Origin: CAVWDU01 sp963840725
GTDB taxonomy: Bacteria > Pseudomonadota > Gammaproteobacteria > Pseudomonadales > Halieaceae
Reading direction: 5' to 3'
NCBI GenBank assembly: GCA_963840725.1
Contig: CAWIZY010000004.1
Location: forward strand, 310,001-374,000
Length of the DNA stretch: 64,000 nt
The notes under the pieces are model-generated. The model had not been told where the DNA came from. It saw only the letters and a list, made by a program, of their open reading frames with translations, and did no database searches. Positions 16,680-26,900 of the stretch are shown piece by piece. The translations under genes were made by a program, and so were the position numbers. How positions within the stretch are numbered: position 1 is the stretch's first letter; every line of letters starts with the position of its first letter.

Positions 16680-18220
16680 TGCAATATCTCTCTGGCAGCG
16701 TTGTGTCCCGGCCCGCCCATCAGGCCACCACCGGGGTGACAGCCAGCACCGCATAAATACAGGCCGGGGATAGGAGTCACATATTGCGCCGCCTCATAGG
16801 TGGGACGCATCATCAACATCTGGTCGACCGCGAATTCCGTGTGATGCCAATGCCCCCCGGTGACGTGATGCATCACCTCCAGATCAGCAGGCGTCAGTAG
16901 CTCACAGTGAATAATCAGCTCACGCATACCGGGCGCATAGTGCTCCAGGATGTCGAGCAGTCGGGCAGTCAGCTCGGCACGGGCTGCGTCCGTCCAACCG
17001 CCGCGGAGACTGGCGGGTACGTACATCACATGGGCAGACAGCACATGCTGCCCGGCGGGGGCCAGTGACGCGTCGTGCAGGGAGGGTATCAGCAGTTCCA
17101 TCACCGGGTGCTCAGAGAATTTGCCGTATTTCGCATCGTCGTAGGCGAACTCAAGCGCGTCGGGGTCCGATGCAATGATCAACCGACCGTCGGGCCGTGC
17201 CAGTCCGGTAAACGCAGGTAGATCACTGAGGGCGAGGTGCAGCTTGGCCACATAGCCCTCGCAGCGCAGACGGCGGATTCTGTTGGTAAATTCGACCTCC
17301 AGGTGGCGTGCGCCCACCAGCTGCAAAAAGGTTCGCTGGGGGTCGGCCGAGGACACAACACGCCCGGCCTCAATGGTTTCGCCGTTCGCCAGTTTCACAC
17401 CGTTGATGCGCTGACCGCCCTCATCGGCCGCCACTTCAATGCTAACCACCGCCGCATTGCAGCGTATCTCGGCGCCAGACTCGATGGCAGCGCCCTGTAG
17501 GGCGCCGATCAGGCTTTCAACCCCGGCCGCAGGCAAGGTATGCCTGCCCTGCGAGTCACCCGACATGCGGTACAGCAGGGCAAAGACCGCACTGTTCGGG
17601 GAGCGCGGCGCCATTTTCGAACCGACCAAACCGTCCCAACTGAGTGCTGCCTGCAGTCGTTTGTCGGAGAAATATTCCTCCATCAGGTCGCGCATGGGCA
17701 GCGCGGCCATGCGCAAAAATTCCAGCATATCCGCGCGGCCCAGATTGCGCAGTCGCAAGCCCAGTTCAGCAAAGGTAAACGTCGCTTTGGCTCCGCGACT
17801 GCCAACCCGGGGCATGGTCTTCATCCAAAACGGGCGCAGTGCATCGGCGAACCGGGTTAGCAGCTCCCGATAGCGAAAGAACTGATTGGCATCCTGTTCC
17901 CCAACTCCGCTGAGACCGTATCGTCCAATGACCACGTGGTCACCACTGGCATCCAGTGCCACGGTATCCAAGGGCTCCGTGGCGGGATGGTATCCATGTC
18001 TGTTCAGATCAAGGTCAGTGGCAATGCGGGATGAGAAATGACTGATAGTATGCGCGACAGAGGCTTTGAACCCGGGGTGAAACTCGCGGGTTTCAGCCAG
18101 CCCCCCCGGCGCTGCAGATGCCTCCAGCACCAGCACTCGCTGGCCTTTGGCCGCCAGATAGGCGGCGCAAACAAGACCGTTGTGGCCGGCCCCGATAATA
18201 ATCGTGTCGTAATTACTCAC
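16676..18220 (-). CDS. Phytoene-desaturase-like FAD/NAD oxidoreductase (COG1233), copy C
   Basis: 514 residues from GTG 18220, with AGGG six bases upstream. The N-terminal motif is TIIIGAGHNGLVCAAYLAAKG, then EASAAPGGLAETREFHPGF. The C-terminal motif LCGAGCHPGGGLMGGPGHNAA differs from copies A and B. It is more diverged than A and B are from each other in the middle (LTRFADALRPFWMKTMPRVG). It is the first gene of the tight trio copy C - copy B - GcvT-like, and lies 127 bases after the sulfotransferase on the same strand. The gap holds no gene. Confidence 0.84.
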   Translation of the reverse strand: MSNYDTIIIGAGHNGLVCAAYLAAKGQRVLVLEASAAPGGLAETREFHPGFKASVAHTISHFSSRIATDLDLNRHGYHPATEPLDTVALDASGDHVVIGRYGLSGVGEQDANQFFRYRELLTRFADALRPFWMKTMPRVGSRGAKATFTFAELGLRLRNLGRADMLEFLRMAALPMRDLMEEYFSDKRLQAALSWDGLVGSKMAPRSPNSAVFALLYRMSGDSQGRHTLPAAGVESLIGALQGAAIESGAEIRCNAAVVSIEVAADEGGQRINGVKLANGETIEAGRVVSSADPQRTFLQLVGARHLEVEFTNRIRRLRCEGYVAKLHLALSDLPAFTGLARPDGRLIIASDPDALEFAYDDAKYGKFSEHPVMELLIPSLHDASLAPAGQHVLSAHVMYVPASLRGGWTDAARAELTARLLDILEHYAPGMRELIIHCELLTPADLEVMHHVTGGHWHHTEFAVDQMLMMRPTYEAAQYVTPIPGLYLCGAGCHPGGGLMGGPGHNAAREILQ

Positions 18221-18347
18221 GTATCGCCCTGTCAGCAGATTTGCAGCGTTCGCAGGCTAGCCCCGCCGCGACCTCCAGGGCCACCGGGCCTATACGCGGG
18301 GACTCCTGTCAGGGCCACATCAGAAGGCCGTTGTCGAGGCAAGGGCC

Positions 18348-19892
18348 TCAGTCCCCCTCGTCCTCGTAACCCCAGTGCTGCGCCCAGGGCGTGAGCAGCG
18401 GCAGCACCGGCGCCAGCTGTTCGCTATAACGCTGCCAGCGATACCTGGCTCGGGTATAAATAGCCTCGGTTACCTGATGATAACTGGGGGTCTGGATATC
18501 ACCACGGGATCGGGCGATTTTTGCGTATTCATTCATCGCAGGATCCCAGTCCAGACCGAGAGTCTGCAACAGCGGGGTCAGCGTCTCTTGCGGTGAATCG
18601 ATCAGCGTTTCATAGCGAACAGTGTGCACAGCGAGCGGCAAGACATCCCGGTATCGCTGCCACAGATGCATCGTTTTGTCGTACAGCTTTGCGGCGTCTT
18701 CGAGCTGCAGGAAATTCACCATGCCCTCATTGAGCTCAAACGCCCGCAAATAGCAGCTAAGTACACTGTCGCAGGGGTGGCGCAGGGCAAATACAAAGCG
18801 CGCCCCGGGAAATACTCGCTGTAACAGACCCGCGTGAACCAGGTTGAGCGGCAGCTTATCAACCACCACCGGGGCCTGGCTGTCCGGGTCCAGATGTCTG
18901 GCCAGTTCCTCGAAGTAGACAGCGCGCAACTGCGCGAGCTGGCCTGCGCTGAGCTCGGCCAATGCGCCTGGATAGCCGCCGGGCAATTCGCTGACCGCCC
19001 GCTCCAGCTTGCTGACCATAGGCTGCTCTTCCACCACGTCAATAGCCGGATGACTGCGCAGAACGGAATCCAGCAAGGTCGTGCCCGACCGGGGAAAACC
19101 CACCAGAAAAACCGGATCAGTCAGTGCATCGGTCTCGGGGTGCTGCTGCCAGCGGGCGACCCAGTCAGCGCTGAATTGCGTCGTCAAAACGCCTATCTGG
19201 TCCAGGTAGGACACTGAACTTATCTGCCCCGCCGCATACCCGGCCGCGCTCTGTTGGTTGGCCTGAGTCGCAGCGACAAAGGCCGCGTCGGTATCCTCGA
19301 GGCGATCGCAGACCTCTGCCAGCAGGTACGCCCCGGCTTCCAGTACATCCGGGTCCGCCGCAGCGGTGAGCAGGGCTTCAAGAATACCCCGGGCAGCGGC
19401 GAGATCACCATCATGTCGCGCGAGCTCAGCCTGGCGCAACTGCAGCAGCGGATGGTCCGGGGGACACAGCCGCCGGGCTTGCGCAAGCGCCCGTCGCAAG
19501 GCCTCGATTTGATGAGCGCGCTCCAGTTCTCGACAGACATTGCCATGGGCCTCGACGAAGTCAGGTTTCAGCTCCACCGCCCGCTGGAACGCCGCCAGCG
19601 CATCGAGCCGATCCCCTCGGGCTGCCAGCGCATTACCCAGATGAAAGTAAGATTCAGCAACCTCCGGACTGATCTCAAGGGCGCTGGCATAGCTTTCCAC
19701 CGCGTCGTCCAGCTGACCGAGACCCGCGTGAATTGCGCCGCGTATATTCAGCAACAAAGGCGCACGGGGATAGCGCGACAACAGTCGCTGCGTTTCCGCC
19801 AGTGCTTCGGGCAAGCGTCGCGCGGAATACAGCTGAAATACACGCTGGATATCTTCCCGGCTCGGGCGCGGTGTGTCGCTGGAGGAGGACAT
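18348..19892 (-). CDS. TPR-sulfotransferase
   Basis: 514 residues from ATG 19892; a TTG 36 bases upstream would overlap the preceding gene. The N-terminus carries tetratricopeptide repeats (about residues 14-115, e.g. PLLLNIRGAIHAGLGQLDDA and ESYFHLGNALAARGDRLDA). A helical linker leads into a sulfotransferase domain with the PAPS phosphate loop FPRSGTT at 266-272 and the downstream FALRHPCDSVLSCY segment that binds the 3'-phosphate. These enzymes transfer sulfate from PAPS to a hydroxyl or amine of a protein, glycan or small molecule. It lies 20 bases after the quinone-oxidoreductase gene and probably shares its transcript. Acceptor unknown. Confidence 0.87.
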   Translation of the reverse strand: MSSSSDTPRPSREDIQRVFQLYSARRLPEALAETQRLLSRYPRAPLLLNIRGAIHAGLGQLDDAVESYASALEISPEVAESYFHLGNALAARGDRLDALAAFQRAVELKPDFVEAHGNVCRELERAHQIEALRRALAQARRLCPPDHPLLQLRQAELARHDGDLAAARGILEALLTAAADPDVLEAGAYLLAEVCDRLEDTDAAFVAATQANQQSAAGYAAGQISSVSYLDQIGVLTTQFSADWVARWQQHPETDALTDPVFLVGFPRSGTTLLDSVLRSHPAIDVVEEQPMVSKLERAVSELPGGYPGALAELSAGQLAQLRAVYFEELARHLDPDSQAPVVVDKLPLNLVHAGLLQRVFPGARFVFALRHPCDSVLSCYLRAFELNEGMVNFLQLEDAAKLYDKTMHLWQRYRDVLPLAVHTVRYETLIDSPQETLTPLLQTLGLDWDPAMNEYAKIARSRGDIQTPSYHQVTEAIYTRARYRWQRYSEQLAPVLPLLTPWAQHWGYEDEGD

Positions 19893-19912
19893 CCTGTTGG
19901 TTCCGTCCGGGC

Positions 19913-20920
19913 TCAGAAGCTCAGGCAAATCTTGCCGAAGTGTTGTTGTGACTCCTGCAAACTGAACGCATCGGCAAGATCGCTAAGTGGGAAGCTCCGG
20001 TCGATTACCGGGACGATACCGCAGCAGTCGATGGCCGCAACCATATCCAGTTGCTGGGCCCGGGAGCCTACGGTAATGCCGTTGACCACTGCGTTCTTCT
20101 GGAACAACTCGGCCGTAGGCACTTCGCCGCTAATACCGGTTAATACCCCGATCAAGGAGATGTGACCATCCATCGCCACCGCGCGTATCGACTGCGGCAG
20201 CGTGCCGGGGCCACCCACTTCCACCACCACATCCGCACCCTGACCAGCTGTCAGCTCCATCACCTTGTCACCCCAGCGGGGCGTCTCACGGTAGTTGATC
20301 AGGTGGTCGGCGCCCAGTTGTTTCATGCGCTCCAGCTTCTCGTCGCTGGACGAGGTGGCAGTCACCTGGCATCCCGCCGACTTGGCCAACTGCAGCGCAA
20401 ACACCGAAACACCGCCGGTGCCTTGCACCAGAACGTGATCTCCCGGCTTGATCTGTGCCTCGACCATCAGTGCACGCCATGCCGTCAGCGCAGCGCAGGG
20501 CAAAGTCGCAGCCTGCTCAAACGTATAACCACGGGGCATCGGGGTGAACGCACTGGCGGCCATAGTCACTGACTCCGCCGCAAAACCGTCGACCATATCA
20601 CCCGGAACCTCCAGCAGCTTGGCTATCGCATCCGGCCGTCCATCCACCCAGTGGGGGAAAAACAGGCTCATGACCTGATCACCCACAGCGAATTCGGTCA
20701 CGCCCTCGCCAACGGCTTCGACTACGCCCGCGCCATCCGACATGGGTATGCGGCCATCGTCAACCGGTATCAGGCCGGCGACGACGGCATAATCGTGGAA
20801 ATTGAGTGAGGTCGCGTGATTACGCACCCGAATTTCACCCGGGCCCGGGTCACGCATGTCGATCTCACAGACCTTTAAATTGTCCAGTCCCGCGGGGCTG
20901 TGTAATCGGATGGCTTGCAT
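19913..20920 (-). CDS. Zinc-free MDR dehydrogenase, quinone oxidoreductase type
   Basis: 335 residues from ATG 20920 (MQAIRLHSPAG), with GGGAGA six bases upstream. It is a medium-chain dehydrogenase/reductase. The N-terminal GroES-like domain is SLNFHDYAVVAGLIP. The NAD(P)-binding motif GTGGVSVFALQLAKSAG is near residues 165-181, followed by TATSSSDEKLERMKQLGADHLINY. The structural zinc cysteines of alcohol dehydrogenases are absent, pointing to quinone oxidoreductase or enoyl reductase activity with NADPH. It is the first gene of a leftward run that includes the sulfotransferase and COG1233 copies C and B. The 149-base gap to the divergent addB-like gene should hold its promoter. Confidence 0.87.
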   Translation of the reverse strand: MQAIRLHSPAGLDNLKVCEIDMRDPGPGEIRVRNHATSLNFHDYAVVAGLIPVDDGRIPMSDGAGVVEAVGEGVTEFAVGDQVMSLFFPHWVDGRPDAIAKLLEVPGDMVDGFAAESVTMAASAFTPMPRGYTFEQAATLPCAALTAWRALMVEAQIKPGDHVLVQGTGGVSVFALQLAKSAGCQVTATSSSDEKLERMKQLGADHLINYRETPRWGDKVMELTAGQGADVVVEVGGPGTLPQSIRAVAMDGHISLIGVLTGISGEVPTAELFQKNAVVNGITVGSRAQQLDMVAAIDCCGIVPVIDRSFPLSDLADAFSLQESQQHFGKICLSF

Positions 20921-21069
20921 GGTGTCTCCCTGATCTGTTGGTTTCTGGCGGCCGCTATCGTAACCCATAACACCGCCGCCTCGCACTGTGCTCGGGTCTG
21001 TCGCTCTTTCAGGCAGGTGGTCCGGGTACCGACATTGTGAGACCCGATGATTCCAGTACACTAGGTTAT

Positions 21070-23904
21070 ATGCCTGACCCTGCCAACACAGCAACAGCGC
21101 CTCTGCGTATCAACCTCGCCCTTACCGGCGACGGGGCCGAGCCTGCAGCGCACACCGACAGTCTGGGTGAGATTACCCTGGGTACCCGCGGCCTGCTCAG
21201 AGTGCTGGAGGCCCAAATGGGCATTCCCACCGACGAGGTCTCCTTCACCACCCGACTGATTCAGTACCTGGCTTGCGTCGAAGCGGGCAACCATCCACAG
21301 ACGTTCTACCACCAGTCTTACCAGGCCGACCCGTTTTCGGTGGCGCGAACCTTGCTGCAGTGGCGCGATCAATGGTATCTGGGGGGCTGGACCGGGACCT
21401 TTGATGAAACCTTACCCCCTGAAAAAGCGCCCGGCACGAATGAGCCAGTTAAAACCAGGTCCAATCAAACGGCCCGCAGTACCCGCGGCAATAGTGCACA
21501 TAAAGGAGCGCTGCCCGCCAGGCTGCGCGACCTGGCGGCGCTGGAGCAAACGGCACAGGCAGCGGTAGCGCCGTGCATTGGGCAACGTGTCCAAAGGCTT
21601 ATTGCCCTGATCGCTGATCATCCCCTGGCCATTGACGTCATTGTGCTGCGCGACCCACTGGCCGCCTTCCCGCCATTGTGGCAGCGCTTGCTGGAGATCC
21701 TCGATGCACCGCTGGAAGAGCAGCCTGCTCCCAACGCGGCTGCGGCGGCCGGCACGGATCTCGGTCTACTGCAGCAGCGCCTGCTTGAGCCCACGGGCAC
21801 GCCTGTAAAGCTCGCTGGCGATGGCTCAGTGCAGGTACTGCGCGCCGACTGCCCCCCTGAGAGCGGCCCAGTGGTCGAACGGCTATGTCATCAATGGCAG
21901 GCCCAGTCCCCGGATACGAGCATAGCGGTGCTGGCCGAAACCCGTGGCAATGTCCTCGATGACACGCTGGAGAGTCGGCAGCATCCGCGCTTGGGCTTTA
22001 CCGAACTGTCGCCCTGGAGGCCGGTTTTTCAGGTCCTGCCGCTGGCGCTGGAACTGCTATGGGAACCACTGGACCCAGCCGTTCTGTTTCAGTTTCTTTC
22101 ACACCCTGTGGGGCCGATACCCCGGCAACTGCGCAGCCGGCTGGCCACCGCAGTGGCGAATACGCCCGGCATCGACAGTGCCGACTGGCGCAAGGCGCTT
22201 GACGAAGGTGTGGCCCGAGAGGACCCCGCGCGGCGGGAACGGCTGCTGGCCGATGTCCAGTACTGGCTCGCGACACCCCGTTTTGCACCCGAGCCGGGGG
22301 TTGACAGTGCGACGCTCTCGGCACGTGCTCGCCGGGTGGCGGACTGGCTGCAGGGGGCCCGAGAGGCCAGTGATGAGCCGGCTTTTCAGGCCCTCTACAC
22401 CATTGCGCTGAATCAGGCGACGGAATTCAGCAACGCAGTTGAACGCCTCCGCGACTACGGGCGAGACCCTCTCAGCCGCGACAACGTCCGCCGCCTCATT
22501 GACGATGTGCGCGGCAGAGGCGCACCGGCGACCGACAGGGGCGCCGAGATCCGCCCGGGTCAGCGGCCGGTGCTGCGCTCAGACCACGCCGGGGCTTTCC
22601 ACAATCCAATAGACTATGTGATCTGGTGGGATTGCCAGGCCGGAGACCGGGTGCCCCGTTGGCCCTGGTCAAAAACCGAAAGGTCCGCACTGGCCGCCGC
22701 TGGTGTCACGCTGCAAACCGAGAATGAACAATGGGGCTGGCTGGGGCAGGCCTGGCTGCGCCCGATTCTCAGTGCCCGACACCAACTGCTGCTGGTGCTG
22801 CACGACGATGCCGAGAGACACCATCCGATATACGACCAACTCGTCAGCGTCGCCGAGGGTCTGCAAGAAGTCAGCATCAGCGACCCGGGGACACTGGTGG
22901 GGCTTGGCATCACGCCTGAGCCATTGCAAGCCACCAGACTTCCCTCCCCGGTGCGCTGGTGGCAATTACCGGCAGACACCGCGATACCCGAGCGGGAGGC
23001 CGAATCTTACTCCAGCCTGGACGCGGGCATCCACAGCCCCTATCAGTGGCTCTTGCGTTACAGCGCCCGGCTGCGTCCGGGTTCACTGGCAAACGTCAGT
23101 GACGGCAACCTGCTCAAAGGTAATCTTGCCCATCGTCTGTACCAATGGTTTTTCGAAGCACATCCGACGCTGGCAGCAACTGACAGCCAACGCATCATCG
23201 CCTGGGTAGATCGGGAACTGCCACTCCTGTTGCAACAGGAGGGCGCATTGTTGCTGACGCCGGGCCGCCAGGCCGAGTGTCAGCGTTTTATCGTCCAGAT
23301 CCGTGAATCACTGGTAGCGCTGGTAGAGCATCTCAAGGCCGCAGATACCAAAACCGTAAGCACTGAATTGTGGCAGGAAGGCCGCTTCGTCGGCGGGCCG
23401 CTGACAGGCTCGATCGACCTGTTGGCCATCCGCGCTGACGGCCGGGAGGCCGTGGTTGATATCAAATGGAGTGGCCGCAAGTACCGACGCGAGGCGCTGC
23501 TGGCGAACGACTACCTGCAGCTGGCCGTCTACGCCAAACTCCGCAGGGACCAGGTCGGCGAAGCGCCTGCACTCAGTTATTTTATTGTCACCGACGCGCA
23601 CATGCTGAGCCTCAGTCACAGCTTCTTTCCCAACGCTGAAGTAATTCAGCCCATTGCCAGTGCAAACAGCGATACCGGCAGCGATGCCGGCTCGGAAGAG
23701 AGTAACGCGCAGTACTGGCGTCGTATTGAACAGAGCTGGCGCTGGCGCCGGACCCAGCTTGATGCTGGCCGGATCGAGGTTACGGTGGCGGGGACGGAGC
23801 CGGATGCACTGTCCCTGTCCAACCCCGATGGCCTCCACATGCCGGAGACCAGCGACCGATTCAATGACTATCGTGCCCTGACCGGCTGGGAGGAGGGCGC
23901 GTGA
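21070..23904 (+). CDS. AddB-like PD-(D/E)XK nuclease subunit
   Basis: 944 residues from ATG 21070; an in-frame GTG 33 bases earlier is possible. The C-terminal third shows a RecB-type nuclease: GSIDLLAIRADG then AVVDIKWSG (about residues 780-800), with the QLAVYAKLRR segment as motif QxxxY. The N-terminal part is helicase-like but has no Walker A motif, as in the inactive-helicase AddB subunits of proteobacteria. No clear iron-sulfur Cys set is seen. With the next gene it would process double-strand ends for RecA loading. Its stop overlaps the next start by four bases (GTGA). It is a RecBCD substitute by inference. Confidence 0.82.
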   Translation: MPDPANTATAPLRINLALTGDGAEPAAHTDSLGEITLGTRGLLRVLEAQMGIPTDEVSFTTRLIQYLACVEAGNHPQTFYHQSYQADPFSVARTLLQWRDQWYLGGWTGTFDETLPPEKAPGTNEPVKTRSNQTARSTRGNSAHKGALPARLRDLAALEQTAQAAVAPCIGQRVQRLIALIADHPLAIDVIVLRDPLAAFPPLWQRLLEILDAPLEEQPAPNAAAAAGTDLGLLQQRLLEPTGTPVKLAGDGSVQVLRADCPPESGPVVERLCHQWQAQSPDTSIAVLAETRGNVLDDTLESRQHPRLGFTELSPWRPVFQVLPLALELLWEPLDPAVLFQFLSHPVGPIPRQLRSRLATAVANTPGIDSADWRKALDEGVAREDPARRERLLADVQYWLATPRFAPEPGVDSATLSARARRVADWLQGAREASDEPAFQALYTIALNQATEFSNAVERLRDYGRDPLSRDNVRRLIDDVRGRGAPATDRGAEIRPGQRPVLRSDHAGAFHNPIDYVIWWDCQAGDRVPRWPWSKTERSALAAAGVTLQTENEQWGWLGQAWLRPILSARHQLLLVLHDDAERHHPIYDQLVSVAEGLQEVSISDPGTLVGLGITPEPLQATRLPSPVRWWQLPADTAIPEREAESYSSLDAGIHSPYQWLLRYSARLRPGSLANVSDGNLLKGNLAHRLYQWFFEAHPTLAATDSQRIIAWVDRELPLLLQQEGALLLTPGRQAECQRFIVQIRESLVALVEHLKAADTKTVSTELWQEGRFVGGPLTGSIDLLAIRADGREAVVDIKWSGRKYRREALLANDYLQLAVYAKLRRDQVGEAPALSYFIVTDAHMLSLSHSFFPNAEVIQPIASANSDTGSDAGSEESNAQYWRRIEQSWRWRRTQLDAGRIEVTVAGTEPDALSLSNPDGLHMPETSDRFNDYRALTGWEEGA

Positions 23905-26900
23905 CCGGGCAGACACCGTCCAGCCCCATCCACTTTATCAGCGCCGGCGCGGGCAGTGGCAAGACGTTCTCACTGACTCAAAAGCTGGAACAGTTGCTGA
24001 CCTCCGGGGAGGTTGAACCGGCCGGGGTCATAGCCACCACCTTCACCCGACTGGCCGCGACTGAGTTGCGTGAAAGAGTCCGGCGCAAGCTGGTTGAATC
24101 CGGCAAGCTCGCCCTCGCCAACGGCATGGAACAGGCGATGATCGGCACCGTCAATGGCGTCTGTGGTGAACTGCTGGAGCGATTTGCCTTTGAGGCCGGG
24201 ATGCCGCCTGAGCAAAGGGTGCTGGATGAAGCCCGGGGCGACACCCTGTTTTATCAGGCGATGGAGGAAGCCCTGGCAGATGACATACCACTGCTACGGC
24301 AGATGAATGCCGCCTGTCACCGGCTGCAGATACTCGACGGCGATCAGCAGTTGAACTGGCGCGCCGAGGTAAAGGCCATCGCCGATGCCGCCCGCGCCAA
24401 TAACCAGAGCGCCGACGACATTCGTTTTCTCGGCAAGCCCTGCGCCGACGAGCTGTTGCGGTTTTTCCCCAAGCCCAGTAGCCGCGACCTGGACCGGGCG
24501 CTGCTGAATGCAATAGAACAGGCGACCGCAGGCATTGATACCGACAACGATCGCACCAAGACGACCCGTGATTACCTGTCTGAGCTAGGCGGTATTCGCG
24601 CCGGTCTTTATAAGCAGCGCGCCACCTGGTCGGAATGGATAAAACTCAGTAAAAAAATGCCCGGCGCCAGGTCACGAGCCTTCGCTGAGCCGATAGCCGA
24701 CGCGGCCATGCAGTATGACCGGCACCCGGGGCTGCACCGGGACATCCGGTTTTTCGCGCAGCAGGTCTTCGCCATTGCCGCCGCAAGCCTCGGCGCCTAC
24801 CAGAAGATCAAGACCGAGCGGGGGCTGATCGACTTTGTGGATCAGGAGCAACGGCTTTACCGCCTGCTCGAGGACCCCGCAGTGCGGTCGGTCCTGGCCG
24901 ATGAATTGCAACTGCTGATGGTCGACGAATTTCAGGACACCAGCCCGATCCAGCTGGCCCTGTTTCTGCGCCTGTCAGAGCTGGCCGGGCAGGTCATCTG
25001 GGTGGGCGATATCAAACAGTCCATTTACGGTTTTCGAGGTGCCGACCCGGTGCTGATGGAAGCGGTTATTGATCGCGTAACCGCCAGCGGCCAGTCACCG
25101 GAGATTCTGCCCAGCTCATGGCGCTCGACCCCCGAACTGGTGGACTACATCAATCAGCTGTTTACGCCCGCGTTTGCCGGCAAATTGAAACCGGACCAGG
25201 TGGCCTTACGATCCGCCCGCCAATCGGTACGCAATGAGCCCGCAGTGGAGTGCTGGCGCATCCAGGGCCGGGCCAGGGCAGAGCGCGCCCGGGCACTCGC
25301 AACCGGCATTCAGGCGCTGCTCGCATCCGGGCGCAGCGTCACGGACAAGCACAGCGGGCAGCGCCGCACCGTTCGCTGCGGTGATATCGCCATACTCTGT
25401 CGCACCCACAACAATCTCGACGACACCGCAGCCGCGTTGGCGAATCTGCAGTTGCCGATACGTTACCAGCGACAGGGCCTGCTGAGCACACCCGAGGGCT
25501 GTCTTGCGCTGGCCTGTCTGCGTCGATTGATCGACCCGATGGACACGCTGGCCAGCGCAGAGGTTCACACGCTGACGACCTGCGAGAGTCCCGAACAATG
25601 GGTCGCCGGGCGCATTGAATTTCTGCAGCAGCAGGAAGTCCCCGGGCATCATTGGTTGGCATCCGACCCTGACAGCGTCGTCGCGGCGCTGCACAGCGCC
25701 CGCGCCCGGCTGCCGTTTTTAACCCCGGCGGAAACACTGGCGCTGGCACTCAATGCGGGTCAGGTGCGCGAGACTGTGCGCCGCTGGGGACCAACAGCAG
25801 CGCGCTGCCAGCACCGACTCAATAATTTGGGCAGATTCCTCGCCCACGCCCGCGACTATCAGGACCGATGCGCAGCGGAGAATCAACCGGCAACCAGCGC
25901 CGGACTGGTGCTCTGGCTCTATGAACTAAGCAACACCGGAACCGACTCACAAGCTGGCGGTGGCAGCGAGGACGCCATTCAGCTGACCACGCATCACGGG
26001 GCCAAGGGGCTGGAATGGCCGATCGTCTTCGCCATGGACCTGGACGCCAGGCTGCGACCCCGACTGTGGGGACTGAGTGTTCTGCCCGCCGATGAACCGC
26101 TCAGACTTGAAGACCCACTGGCCGGCCGCCAATTGCGCTACTGGCCGTCATTCAACGGCCGCCAGAGTAGCGGTATCCCCCTGCTCGATCAAATCGATGC
26201 CAGCCCTGCCGGACAGGCGGCCAAAGCACGCGAGACCGAGGAAGCCAAGCGGCTGTTGTACGTGTCACTGACCCGGCCACGGGATACGCTGATTCTGGTA
26301 ACGAACAACAACAGCACGGGTGGCGAGTGGCTGGACACCCTGGCGGCGCCCTGGATGCTGCCCGAGGGCGAACATCTGAACTTGCCCGACGGCAACACCG
26401 TTCCCAGCCGAATGGTGACACTGGCTGCCGAGGAACCGGTCCCGGATGCGTCCCGTTACCAACCCCTGCACCTGGCGATTCGTCAACCCCCGGCAGCCAA
26501 CCTCCTGCCCCTGCGCGTCAGTCCCTCCGCGCTGCCAGCACTGCCCACCGCCAGACTGGGTGATATCCTTACTCTGGGCGAAAGGCTGCCCATCGAACTG
26601 CCCTATGACCCCGCTGTGCTGGGTTCGGCACTGCATGCCATTATCGCCACCACGATCCAGGGCCAAGATGTCAGCGACCGTATTCTGCGCGACTATGGCC
26701 TGACCGATACCCTGTCCGCTGCCAGTGCTGCGGCGTGCTCCTCACGCTTGCTCAGCGTGTTGGAAGAACGCTTCGCACCGGTCCGCTACTACTGCGAATA
26801 TCCGCTAAAGTATCGCAATGAGCGCGGGCAAATCATCACTGGCTGGATTGACCTCCTGCTGGAGAACGAGCAGGGCTTCGTGCTCATCGATCATAAGGCC

